Source: Pseudomonas guariconensis (GTDB lineage Bacteria > Pseudomonadota > Gammaproteobacteria > Pseudomonadales > Pseudomonadaceae). From it: DNA of 64,000 nt. Under the pieces are notes generated by a model. That model had not been told where the DNA came from. It saw only the letters and a list, made by a program, of their open reading frames with translations, and searched no databases. This document shows, piece by piece, positions 18,319 to 27,275 of this stretch. Within the stretch, counting starts at the first letter, position 1. The number at the start of each line of letters is the position of its first letter. The stretch is from contig NZ_FMYX01000002.1 of assembly GCF_900102675.1 (NCBI RefSeq), forward strand, positions 372,001 to 436,000. Reading direction: 5' to 3'. Both the position numbers and the translations under genes were made by a program.

Positions 18319-19173
18319 TCAATCACCGGTTGCCACACCGTGGCCAGGATCGTTGATCCACTCGCTCCACGACCCGGCGTAGAGTCTGCCTAGCGGGTAC
18401 CCCGCCAATGCCAGGGCGAACAAGTTGTGGCAGGCGGTCACGCCCGATCCGCAGTAGGCCACCACCTGTTCTGGCGCCCGCCCTGCCAGTTTCTGGGCAA
18501 AACGCTGCTTGAGCTGTTCGGCCGGCAAAAAGTGTCCATCCGGCCCCAAGTTGTCGGTGAAGGCCGCGCACTGAGCCCCGGGAATATGCCCGGCCACTGG
18601 GTCGATCGGCTCGACCTCACCGCGAAAACGCGGCAGGCCACGGGCATCGATCAGAGTCATTTCTGGATTGCCCAACCCCTTGGCCAGATGCTCGGCGTCG
18701 ATCACCAGTTTCATGTCCGGCGCACCGGTGAAGGTGCCCTCACGCTTGGCCGGAGGGTCCAGGCTCAGCGGCTGATGCGCGGCGTGCCAGGCCTTCAGGC
18801 CTCCGTCGAGAATCGACACCCCCTCGCGCTTGCCCAGCCAGGCCAGCAGCCACCAGGCGCGGGCAGCGAAGGCGCCCGGGCCGTCGTCGTAAAGCACCAC
18901 CTGACTGTCGTTGTCCATCCCCCACTCACGCAGGCGCTCGACCAGCCGTTGCGGATCCGGCAACGGGTGACGGCCCGTCACGCCCTTGACCACCGGCCCG
19001 CTCAGGTCTCGCTCCAGATCCGCGAAGTGCGCGCCGGCGATATGCCCGAGGGCGTAGCTGCGTTGGCCGTAGTCCACATCTTCCAGGGCAAAGCGACAGT
19101 CGAGGATCACCAACCCAGGCGCGCCCAGGCGCTCGGCCAGCTGCGTTGGGGTGATCAATTGCGCAAGAGGCAT
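18319..19173 (-). CDS. sseA: Sulfurtransferase with two rhodanese domains (3-mercaptopyruvate or thiosulfate type)
   Basis: A 284-residue tandem rhodanese protein. The first, inactive domain runs from LVILDCRFALEDVDYG to about residue 140; the second holds the catalytic loop CGSGVTA. CGSG(V/I)T is the loop of 3-mercaptopyruvate sulfurtransferases, whereas thiosulfate enzymes usually have CRKGVT, so I favour the mercaptopyruvate assignment. AGGAG precedes the chosen ATG. It lies next to laoR on the same strand with 35 bases between. Confidence 0.88.
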   Translation of the reverse strand: MPLAQLITPTQLAERLGAPGLVILDCRFALEDVDYGQRSYALGHIAGAHFADLERDLSGPVVKGVTGRHPLPDPQRLVERLREWGMDNDSQVVLYDDGPGAFAARAWWLLAWLGKREGVSILDGGLKAWHAAHQPLSLDPPAKREGTFTGAPDMKLVIDAEHLAKGLGNPEMTLIDARGLPRFRGEVEPIDPVAGHIPGAQCAAFTDNLGPDGHFLPAEQLKQRFAQKLAGRAPEQVVAYCGSGVTACHNLFALALAGYPLGRLYAGSWSEWINDPGHGVATGD

Positions 19174-19208
19174 GACAATCTCCTGATCGATAGCACGAAA
19201 GCCCGGGG

Positions 19209-19874
19209 TCACTGCTCCAGGGCCTGGTTGAACGGAACGTGGAACTCCTCGCAGAGGGCATCCACGGCGGCACGCGCGCTGGCAGTGACGAAGCCCAGTT
19301 CGAGCACCAGCACCTGGTAGACACCACGCTTGAAGGCTTCTTCTCCCAGATGCGCGGAATGTTCGCGTGTAGTACTGAGAAAACGTACCCAGGATGTCAG
19401 CACGATCCAGGCATTGATGGTCAACGATTCGACCTGCGCGGCATCCATCGCAAGAATGCCAGCATCGACGAAGCCCCGGTAGATCGCCTGGCCCTGCTGC
19501 AGGCAACGCTGGGAAAAACGGCGGTAACGGGCAGCCAGTTCCGGGTCGCTGTCGAGCAGGTGCTCGAGGTCCCGGTGCAGGAATCGGTAGTTCCACATGG
19601 CCGCCAGCAAGGCCTTGAGGTAGAAACGTTTGTCCTCGACCGTGGCGACACGCCCCTGTGGCGGACGCAGGAAGCTGTCTACCAGCTCTTCGTATTGGTT
19701 GAAGAGCACGGCGATGATCGCCTGCTTGTTGGGGAAGTGGTAGTAGAGGTTGCCGGGCGAAATTTCCATGTGCGCGGCGATGTGGTTGGTGCTGACGCTA
19801 CGTTCGCCCTGTTGATTGAACAGCTCCAGGCTGTTCTGCACGATGCGCTCGCGAGTCTTCATGCGCGGGGCCAT
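19209..19874 (-). CDS. laoR: TetR-family repressor LaoR
   Basis: A 221-residue TetR regulator. The N-terminal helix-turn-helix spans about residues 8-50 (TNHIAAHMEISPGNLYYHFPNK). The rest is the ligand-binding part. It is divergent from the aldehyde dehydrogenase, small protein and GMC oxidoreductase genes, the same arrangement as laoR/laoCBA (PA0367-PA0364) of P. aeruginosa, where LaoR represses long-chain alcohol oxidation genes. GGAG sits six bases before the start. Assignment rests on synteny and family. Confidence 0.85.
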   Translation of the reverse strand: MAPRMKTRERIVQNSLELFNQQGERSVSTNHIAAHMEISPGNLYYHFPNKQAIIAVLFNQYEELVDSFLRPPQGRVATVEDKRFYLKALLAAMWNYRFLHRDLEHLLDSDPELAARYRRFSQRCLQQGQAIYRGFVDAGILAMDAAQVESLTINAWIVLTSWVRFLSTTREHSAHLGEEAFKRGVYQVLVLELGFVTASARAAVDALCEEFHVPFNQALEQ

Positions 19875-19950
19875 GCTCAGCTCCAGGTTCGTTGATGGTT
19901 CATCTTACGGCGTATCGACCAGGCAATGCACGGTGCTGCGGGCGCGGGGG

Positions 19951-19980
19951 TCCGTGGGAATGGGTTTACCTGCGAAAAGT
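19951..19980. repeat. Degenerate REP element in the laoR/laoC gap
   Basis: GTGGGAATGGGTTTACCTGCGAA resembles the REP core GGTTTACCCGCGAA found elsewhere in the window, with mismatches. Confidence 0.5.
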
Positions 19981-20068
19981 CCGCCAGGGTGGACGGCAGG
20001 CAGACGAGTCCGCGCTGTCGGTAAATTTTCAAGACGGCACACCTTAATTGAATGTCCAGGCAACGGAT

Positions 20069-20084
20069 TAGAGTATATGCTCTA
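20069..20084. promoter_or_regulatory. Candidate LaoR operator
   Basis: TAGAGTATATGCTCTA is an inverted repeat with perfect 5-bp arms and a 6-bp AT-rich centre, 27 bases before the laoC start in the laoR/laoC divergent region. Such a position and symmetry suit a TetR operator; no experimental support is visible from sequence. Confidence 0.45.
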
Positions 20085-20111
20085 GCCACCGAGCACCCCA
20101 GCGGAGCAGCC

Positions 20112-21542
20112 ATGACCTCGCCGATCACTCAGCTTCCAGTGCATTCCGACCTCGACCTGCCCGCGTTGTTCGATGCCCAGCGCCAAGCCTTCGCAAACAA
20201 TCCCATGCCGCCGGCGGCCCAACGTCGGCAATGGCTCCGGAGCCTGCGCGAAGCGCTGCTGCAAAACCAGCAATCGCTGATCGAGGCGATCGACCGAGAC
20301 TTCGATGGCCGCAGCGCCGACGAAACCCTGCTCGCCGAGCTGATGCCGTCGATCCAAGGCCTGCGTCACGCCGAGCGTCACCTGCAACGCTGGATGAAAC
20401 CTTCGCGACGCACGGTCGGCCTGGCCTTCCAACCGGCCAGCGCCCAGGTGCTTTATCAACCGCTGGGCGTGGTCGGGGTCATCGTGCCGTGGAACTACCC
20501 CTTGTTACTGGCGATCGGGCCGTTGACCTGCGCCTTGGCCGCCGGCAACCGGGTGATGCTCAAGCTCAGCGAGGCCTCACCGGCCAGCGGGAAGGCTCTC
20601 AAGACCCTGCTCGAGCGCGTGTTCCCGGCGGACTTGGTCAGCGTCGTGCTCGGCGAGGTCGAAGTCGGCCAGGCCTTCGCGCGCCTGCCTTTCGACCACC
20701 TGCTGTTCACCGGGTCCACCAGCGTGGGTCGACAAGTCATGCTGGCTGCCGCCACCAACCTCACCCCGGTGACCCTGGAACTGGGCGGCAAGTCGCCGGC
20801 CATCGTCTGCGCCAGTGTGCCGCTGGAAACCGCCGCCGAGCGCATCGCTTTCGGCAAAGGTCTCAATGCCGGCCAGACCTGCGTCGCCCCTGACTATGTG
20901 CTGGTTCCTCGCGAGCGCCTCGACGCCTTCGCCGAAGCCTACCAACGCGCCATGCGCCGTCTGTACCCGCGCATCGCCGACAACCCCGACTACAGCGCCA
21001 TCATCAACACCCGGCAACTGCAACGCCTGGAGCGGCTGCTCACCGATGCCCGCGACAAGGGCGCCCGGGTGCTCGACCTGTATGCCGACGAGCCCCGCCA
21101 GGGTCGTCGCCTGCCCCCTCACGTGCTGATGGCGGTGAATGACGACATGCAGGTGATGCAGGACGAGATCTTCGGCCCCTTGCTGCCCCTGGTGCCATAC
21201 GACAACCTCGATCAGGCCCTGGCCTACATCAACCAGCGCCCGAGGCCCCTGGCGCTGTACTACTTCGGCTACGACCGCGCCGAGCAGGCCCACGTGCTGC
21301 GCAACACCCATTCCGGCGGCGTGTGCCTGAACGACACGCTCTTGCATGTGGCCCAAGATGATCTTCCCTTTGGCGGCGTCGGCCCCTCGGGCATGGGCCA
21401 CTACCATGGTCATGAAGGCTTCCTGACCTTCAGCAAGGCCAAGGCGGTGTTGGCCAAGCAACGCCTCAACACCGCCCGGCTGATCTACCCTCCTTATGGC
21501 AAAGCCTTGCAGCGTCTGATTTTCAAGCTGTTCATCCGTTGA
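20112..21542 (+). CDS. laoC: Long-chain aldehyde dehydrogenase LaoC (coniferyl aldehyde dehydrogenase type)
   Basis: A 476-residue NAD(P)-dependent aldehyde dehydrogenase. Key parts are PWNYPLLLAIGPL, FTGSTSVGRQV (cofactor), the general-base Glu in TLELGGKSP and the nucleophile Cys in NAGQTCVAPDY; a C-terminal hydrophobic tail (YGKALQRLIFKLFIR) suggests membrane association as in fatty aldehyde dehydrogenases. In the lao system it oxidises the aldehyde made by LaoA to the fatty acid. ATG 20112 is chosen over an in-frame start 20 codons upstream because homologous sequence begins about here. First gene of laoCBA. Confidence 0.87.
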   Translation: MTSPITQLPVHSDLDLPALFDAQRQAFANNPMPPAAQRRQWLRSLREALLQNQQSLIEAIDRDFDGRSADETLLAELMPSIQGLRHAERHLQRWMKPSRRTVGLAFQPASAQVLYQPLGVVGVIVPWNYPLLLAIGPLTCALAAGNRVMLKLSEASPASGKALKTLLERVFPADLVSVVLGEVEVGQAFARLPFDHLLFTGSTSVGRQVMLAAATNLTPVTLELGGKSPAIVCASVPLETAAERIAFGKGLNAGQTCVAPDYVLVPRERLDAFAEAYQRAMRRLYPRIADNPDYSAIINTRQLQRLERLLTDARDKGARVLDLYADEPRQGRRLPPHVLMAVNDDMQVMQDEIFGPLLPLVPYDNLDQALAYINQRPRPLALYYFGYDRAEQAHVLRNTHSGGVCLNDTLLHVAQDDLPFGGVGPSGMGHYHGHEGFLTFSKAKAVLAKQRLNTARLIYPPYGKALQRLIFKLFIR

Positions 21543-21555
21543 GCGAGGGGATGCC

Positions 21556-22041
21556 ATGCACCGCCGAGACCTGCTTCGGTTCAGCCTGGGTGCCAGCGTT
21601 TTCTTGAGCACTGCCAGCCTGGTCGGCTGTGCGCCGCAGACATCCGCTGCAGGTTTCTCGGTGCTACGCGAAGACGACTTGCCGATGCTGGCTGCGGTGA
21701 TTCCGGTGGTGCTCGCCGGCACTCAGGCCAGCGACGCACTGGTACTGCACAGCCTGGATCACAAGCTGGCAGCGCTCTCGCCTGAAATGCTCAAACTCAC
21801 CCGCCAGTTGTTCGACGTGCTCAGCCTGCCGCTGACCCGTGGACCATTGACGGGCATCTGGGGCAGTTGGGAAAACGCCAGCAGCGCCCAGGTGAACACC
21901 TTCCTGCGACGCTGGCGCGACAGTTCGCTGGACATGCTGCGCATGGGCCACGCCTCGCTGCTGCAACTGCTGCTCATGGCCTGGTACGAACGCCCCGAGG
22001 CCTGGGCGGCCTGCGGCTATCCCGGCCCACCGAAGATCTGA
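21556..22041 (+). CDS. laoB: LaoB, small exported protein required with LaoA
   Basis: A 161-residue protein that begins with a twin-arginine-like signal (MHRRDLLRFSLGAS) ending in a lipobox-like LVGC, so it may be a Tat-exported lipoprotein. The rest is helical with no catalytic motif. Small Tat-signal partners encoded just before GMC dehydrogenases are common (compare gluconate dehydrogenase subunit 3). In P. aeruginosa LaoB is reported to be needed for LaoA activity. It lies 13 bases after laoC and 15 before laoA. Confidence 0.83.
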   Translation: MHRRDLLRFSLGASVFLSTASLVGCAPQTSAAGFSVLREDDLPMLAAVIPVVLAGTQASDALVLHSLDHKLAALSPEMLKLTRQLFDVLSLPLTRGPLTGIWGSWENASSAQVNTFLRRWRDSSLDMLRMGHASLLQLLLMAWYERPEAWAACGYPGPPKI

Positions 22042-22056
22042 CTAAGAGGCTTGCCC

Positions 22057-23655
22057 ATGCCTGTCGCCGACCCGTTTCGCCAAGGCCTCGCCCGAGGCTG
22101 GATCACCTACGATGGTTCGCGTCTGGACCAGGACCTGACGCTGGAGGCCGACATCGCCGTGATTGGCAGTGGTGCTGGCGGCGCCACCAGCGCAGAGCTG
22201 CTCAGCGCCGCAGGCTTCAAGGTGCTGTTGATCGAGGAAGGCCCGCTCAAGACCAGCAGCGATTTCCACCTGCAGGAAAACGAGGCCTACGCCCAGTTGT
22301 ACCAGGAAGGGCTCGGGCGCATGAGCAAGGATGGCGCCATCACCATCCTCCAAGGGCGCGCCGTGGGCGGTACCACCTTGGTCAACTGGACCTCCAGTTT
22401 CCGCACCCCTGAGCAAACCCTCGAGCACTGGGCCCGGGAGCACGGCGTCAAAGGGCTCGCCAGCGAAGACCTGCGCCCTTGGTTCGAGCGTATCGAGCAA
22501 CGCCTGGGCATCAGCCCCTGGGCCCTGCCGCCTAACCCCAACAACGACGTGCTGCGCCGGGGCTGCGAAGTGCTCGGCTACCGCTGGGCAGTGATTCCGC
22601 GCAATGTGCGCGGCTGCTGGAATTTGGGCTACTGCGGCATGGGTTGCCCGGTCAACGCCAAGCAATCGATGCTGGTGACCAGCATTCCCACCACCCTCGA
22701 CAACCACGGCGAGCTGCTCTATCTGGCCCGTGCGCAGCGATTCGAACATGACGGCAGGCGCATCACCCAACTGCTGTGCCAGGCCCTGGACCGCCGGGCC
22801 GTGGAGCCGACCGGGTACCAGGTACGGATCCGCGCACGGCATTATGTACTGGCTGGCGGCGGCATCAACAGCCCAGCCCTGCTGCTGCGCTCCGAGGCGC
22901 CCGACCCGCACCGACGGCTGGGCAAGCGCACCTTCCTGCACCTGGTCAATTTCAGCGCGGCCTTGTTCGATGAGCGCATCGATCCGTTCTATGGCGCGCC
23001 TCAGTCCATCTACAGCGACCAATTCCAGTGGCGCGACGGCGTCGATGGGCCGATCGGCTTCAAACTCGAAGTGCCCCCGCTGCATCCGGCGCTGGCAAGC
23101 ACGCTGCTGGGCGCCCATGGCCAAGAAAGCGCCCGGCGCATGGCCGCGTTGCCACATACCCATGTCATGCTGGCGTTGCTGCGCGATGGTTTCCACCCCG
23201 AGAGCCAGGGCGGCCAGGTGGAGCTGCGCGGCGACGGCTCGCCGGTGCTCGATTATCCCATCACCGACTACTTGCGCGATGGCCTGCGCCGGGCCTACTT
23301 GAGCATGGCGCGCATCCAGTTCGCCGCCGGCGCTACCCAAGTGATACCGGTGCACAGCGATGCCCGCTACACCACAGACCTGCCCCAGGCGCAGGCGTTG
23401 ATCGACGAATTGCGCCTGGAGCCGTTTCGCACGCGCCTGGGCAGTGCCCACGTAATGGGCGGCTGCGCCCTTGGCGAGGATCCACGCCAGGCGGTGTGCG
23501 ACAGCCTGGGGCGGCACCACCAGTTGGAGAACCTGTCGATCCACGACGGCTCGCTGTTCCCCACCAGTATTGGCGCCAACCCGCAACTGTCGGTCTACGC
23601 CCTCGCCGCCCGGCTCAGCGACGCCCTGGCCACCCGCCTGGCACGGGGCGCATGA
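22057..23655 (+). CDS. laoA: LaoA, GMC-family long-chain alcohol dehydrogenase
   Basis: A 532-residue FAD enzyme. The dinucleotide fold is AVIGSGAGGATSAELLSAAG, followed by GRAVGGTTLVNW, a Cys-rich stretch CWNLGYCGMGCPVNAKQ, and the C-terminal GMC active-site part (GSAHVMGGC, then FPTSIGANPQLSVYALA). It oxidises long-chain alcohols to aldehydes in the lao pathway. ATG 22057 is chosen over TTG 22051; AAGAGG lies 7 bases upstream. LaoA itself has no export signal, so if it is periplasmic it probably travels with LaoB. Confidence 0.87.
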   Translation: MPVADPFRQGLARGWITYDGSRLDQDLTLEADIAVIGSGAGGATSAELLSAAGFKVLLIEEGPLKTSSDFHLQENEAYAQLYQEGLGRMSKDGAITILQGRAVGGTTLVNWTSSFRTPEQTLEHWAREHGVKGLASEDLRPWFERIEQRLGISPWALPPNPNNDVLRRGCEVLGYRWAVIPRNVRGCWNLGYCGMGCPVNAKQSMLVTSIPTTLDNHGELLYLARAQRFEHDGRRITQLLCQALDRRAVEPTGYQVRIRARHYVLAGGGINSPALLLRSEAPDPHRRLGKRTFLHLVNFSAALFDERIDPFYGAPQSIYSDQFQWRDGVDGPIGFKLEVPPLHPALASTLLGAHGQESARRMAALPHTHVMLALLRDGFHPESQGGQVELRGDGSPVLDYPITDYLRDGLRRAYLSMARIQFAAGATQVIPVHSDARYTTDLPQAQALIDELRLEPFRTRLGSAHVMGGCALGEDPRQAVCDSLGRHHQLENLSIHDGSLFPTSIGANPQLSVYALAARLSDALATRLARGA

Positions 23656-23680
23656 CAACGAACGGCCTGGCTGTCTATAG

Positions 23681-24247
<567 letters not shown>

Positions 24248-24295
24248 CACCCACCGCCTGATCATCGCGCCAGCGTGCACTGCGGGCGCGAATGC

Positions 24296-24309
24296 GGCAC
24301 AATTGTGCC
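24296..24309. promoter_or_regulatory. Perfect 14-bp palindrome upstream of fdx
   Basis: GGCACAATTGTGCC is fully self-complementary. It lies 49 bases after coaD and 47 before the ferredoxin start, and is not part of the REP family. A dimeric regulator site is the simplest reading. Confidence 0.5.
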
Positions 24310-24320
24310 CACTGGTTTGA

Positions 24321-24608
<288 letters not shown>

Positions 24609-24630
24609 AGCGCTCGGCAAGGGTTTCGCA

Positions 24631-24719
24631 CTTCTTCGCGGGTGAACCCGCACCCACAGATTCTGCGGTGCTCTTAAGACCACCAGTAACCTGTGGCGAC
24701 GGGTTTACCCGCGAAGGCC
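24631..24719. repeat. Inverted pair of REP elements (BIME-like)
   Basis: CTTCGCGGGTGAACCCGCACCCACAG (split here from 24635) faces CTGTGGCGACGGGTTTACCCGCGAAGG at 24691-24717. The head-to-head arrangement between fdx and mutM could stabilise or terminate both convergent transcripts. Confidence 0.8.
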
Positions 24720-24741
24720 CATGAGGCGATCCCAATCATGA

Positions 24742-25554
24742 TCAGCGCTGGCAGCGCGGGCAGTACACGCTGGCCCGCTGCCCCAGCTTCACTTCCCTGA
24801 GCGTCGTGCCGCAGACCTTGCATGGCTGTTCCCCGCGCCCATACACGAACAACTCCTGCTGGAAGTATCCCGGCTGCCCGTCGCCTCCGATGAAGTCGCG
24901 CAGCGTCGTGCCGCCCTGCTCGATCGCCGCTGCCAGCACCCGCTTGATCTCGATCGCCAGCCTCACATAACGCGCCCGAGAGACGCCGCCGGCCTCGCGC
25001 CGCGGGTCGATGCCGGCCGCGAACAGCGCCTCGGTAGCGTAGATGTTACCCACCCCCACCACCACGGCGTTATCCATGATGAACGGCTTGATCGCCATGC
25101 TCCGCCCGCGGGATAACTGGAACAACCGCTCGCCATCGAACAGGTCGGTCAGCGGCTCCGGCCCCAGACGCATGAGCAACTCATGATTGAACGGGTCCAG
25201 GCTCCAAAGCATCGCGCCGAAACGACGCGGGTCGGTGTAGCGCAGGGCTAGCCCCGATTCCAGTTCGATGTCTACGTGCTCGTGCTTGCCCACCGGCAAG
25301 CCCTGCTCCACCAGGCGCAGGTTGCCCGACATGCCCAGGTGGCTGATCAAGGTGCCGACCTCGGCATTGATCAACAGGTATTTGGCGCGCCGCTCAACGG
25401 TGAGGATGCGCTGCCCGGAAAGACGCACATCCAGGTCCTCAGGGATCGGCCAGCGCAGGCGCCGGTCACGCACCACCACGCGGCTGACCCGCTGACCTTC
25501 CAGGTAAGGCGCGATACCGCGCCGGGTAGTCTCGACTTCAGGTAGTTCCGGCAT
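24742..25554 (-). CDS. mutM: Formamidopyrimidine-DNA glycosylase MutM (Fpg)
   Basis: A 270-residue base-excision repair enzyme for 8-oxoguanine. The N-terminal PELPEVE carries the catalytic Pro2 and Glu3, a conserved Lys lies in AKYLLIN, the helix-two-turn-helix region contains [13 protein letters not shown], and the C-terminal zinc finger is [11 protein letters not shown]...YCPRC. Length is standard. It is 6 bases downstream of the HDOD gene and probably cotranscribed with it. Confidence 0.97.
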   Translation of the reverse strand: MPELPEVETTRRGIAPYLEGQRVSRVVVRDRRLRWPIPEDLDVRLSGQRILTVERRAKYLLINAEVGTLISHLGMSGNLRLVEQGLPVGKHEHVDIELESGLALRYTDPRRFGAMLWSLDPFNHELLMRLGPEPLTDLFDGERLFQLSRGRSMAIKPFIMDNAVVVGVGNIYATEALFAAGIDPRREAGGVSRARYVRLAIEIKRVLAAAIEQGGTTLRDFIGGDGQPGYFQQELFVYGRGEQPCKVCGTTLREVKLGQRASVYCPRCQR

Positions 25555-25560
25555 GGTCTT

Positions 25561-26427
25561 TCAGTGTCCGCCCAATTCGCGAATGGTTTGCTTGAGGTGC
25601 TCGAAGTCGTACTCCGACAGGCCGATGTAGTCGAGCACCAAGGGCCCGACCACCTGCCACTCATGGTCTTCGGCCTGGTTGCCCAGTACCCGGTAAGAGG
25701 CGCAGATGTGCTCGGCCATCTTCAGCACCGCGAGCAGGTTCTTCAGTCGAGTATCGCCCGAAGCGTCGTCGCGAAACACTGCCAGGGCATTGTGATGATT
25801 GGCGATGGCCGCCGTGATGTGCTCCGGCAGGCGCCAGGACTTGGCGGTGTAGTAACCCACCACCGAATGGTTGGTGTTGAACATGCGGTTTTCGGTGTCC
25901 ACCACCCGCGTCTGCTCGCTGGCCTGGGCATAGGCGGTTTCCAGCACGCTCATGTAGTCGGGGAAGCGCTTGAGCATCAGCGGCACGCCGCAATCATGGA
26001 ACAAGCCCAGGGTATAGGCCTCGTCCACGGCCGGGATGTCGGTGTGCCTGGCCAGGGTCAGGCAGGTCATGGCCACGTCCTGGGCGGTGTCCCAGAAGCG
26101 ATTGAGCGTGACGATGGTTTCATCGCTCATCTCGCCCTTGATCGACAAGGCGTTGATCAGGTTGATGATCGAACCGCTGCCCAACAGCGCCACGGCGCGC
26201 TGGATCGAACCGACCTTGTCGGCCAGCCCGAAGTGCGGGGAATTCACCAGTTTGAGCAAGGCCCCCGAGAGCCCCGGATCCTGGGCGATCAGCCGGCAGA
26301 TGGTGTCCAGGTCCGGGTCTGGCATGTACTGCTCGAACTGCAGATCGACCATGATCTGCGGTTGCGGCGCGATGCTGATTCCTTGCAGGACCTGCTGGAT
26401 CTGTTCGGGGCTGAGTTCCTGGGACAT
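25561..26427 (-). CDS. HDOD-domain protein
   Basis: A 288-residue protein that is almost entirely an HDOD domain (PQPQIMVDLQFEQYMPDPDLDTICRLIAQDPGLSGALLKLVNS is its start, read here in parts; LGLFHDCGVPLML holds the HD-like doublet). HDOD proteins are signalling scaffolds with mostly lost phosphohydrolase function. I chose MSQELSPEQ as start; two weaker starts lie up to 5 codons upstream. It is divergent from the PfpI gene and leads into mutM. Confidence 0.87.
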   Translation of the reverse strand: MSQELSPEQIQQVLQGISIAPQPQIMVDLQFEQYMPDPDLDTICRLIAQDPGLSGALLKLVNSPHFGLADKVGSIQRAVALLGSGSIINLINALSIKGEMSDETIVTLNRFWDTAQDVAMTCLTLARHTDIPAVDEAYTLGLFHDCGVPLMLKRFPDYMSVLETAYAQASEQTRVVDTENRMFNTNHSVVGYYTAKSWRLPEHITAAIANHHNALAVFRDDASGDTRLKNLLAVLKMAEHICASYRVLGNQAEDHEWQVVGPLVLDYIGLSEYDFEHLKQTIRELGGH

Positions 26428-26566
26428 GGTGCACACATACATTGAGGACGGCGAATTCTACCGTCCTCCGCCCGGCAGGGCACCCACCACTGGCGCACTG
26501 CGCCGGAACTTTCCCCCACGCCACTGGCCTGCACTCTCAAGACCCACCCTCAAAGGAGAACCTCCC

Positions 26567-27103
26567 ATGAGTGCAATACTGAACGGCAAGCGCGTGGCTT
26601 TCTTGGTCACCGATGGCTTCGAGCAGGTGGAATTGACCGGCCCACGCGAGGCCTTGGAACGCAACGGCGCGGTGGTCGATATCCTGAGCGACAAGGAAGG
26701 CACGGTGCGCGGCTGGAACCATGACAAGCCCGCTGATGAGTTCGCCGTGGACGCCACCTTCGAAGGCGCCAGCCTGGACCTGTACGACGCCCTGGTGCTG
26801 CCAGGCGGGGTGCAGAACTCCGATACCATCCGGATCATCCCGGCTGCCCAGAAGCTGGTGAAAAGCCATGATTCGGCCCGCAGGCCGCTCGCCGTGATCT
26901 GCCATGGCGCCTGGCTGCTGGTCTCTTGTGGCCTGGCCAAGGGGCGCCGGTTGACCAGTTACAAGACCCTGCAGGACGACATCCGCAACGCTGGCGGCGA
27001 GTGGGTCGACGAAGAAGTGGTGGTCGATGGCAACCTGATCACCAGCCGCAAGCCCGACGACATTCCGGCATTCAGCGAACAGCTGGTCAAGGCGCTGGCC
27101 TGA
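26567..27103 (+). CDS. DJ-1/PfpI family protein
   Basis: A 178-residue class I glutamine amidotransferase-like protein. The nucleophile elbow CHGAWLLVSCG holds the conserved Cys, with Glu in TDGFEQVELTGPREAL. AAGGAG precedes the ATG by 8 bases. The PfpI/YhbO subgroup has been assigned protease, chaperone or deglycase roles in stress protection; these are debated. Followed by a degenerate REP pair. Confidence 0.88.
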   Translation: MSAILNGKRVAFLVTDGFEQVELTGPREALERNGAVVDILSDKEGTVRGWNHDKPADEFAVDATFEGASLDLYDALVLPGGVQNSDTIRIIPAAQKLVKSHDSARRPLAVICHGAWLLVSCGLAKGRRLTSYKTLQDDIRNAGGEWVDEEVVVDGNLITSRKPDDIPAFSEQLVKALA

Positions 27104-27105
27104 GA

Positions 27106-27187
27106 CGCGGGCAACCCCGTACCCACAGGCTAAGCGGTGTCGCTGGGCACCACTGAACCCTGTGGGAGGGGTTGACCCGAAAAAGCG
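27106..27187. repeat. Degenerate inverted REP pair
   Basis: CGCGGGCAACCCCGTACCCACAG (split from 27106) faces CTGTGGGAGGGGTTGACCCG at 27160-27179. This is the same architecture as the BIME at 24631 with more mismatches. Confidence 0.6.
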
Positions 27188-27242
27188 CTTGTCCGGGCAG
27201 CGGAAAACCGACGGGGCAACGCTCAGCGTATGGCCAACACGC

Positions 27243-27248
27243 TATAAT
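27243..27248 (+). promoter_or_regulatory. Probable -10 box of rlmI
   Basis: A perfect TATAAT 27 bases before the rlmI start codon. No strong -35 hexamer is seen at the right distance. Confidence 0.45.
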
Positions 27249-27275
27249 CCCGCTCTTTTTTCCCGGAGCGACGTC

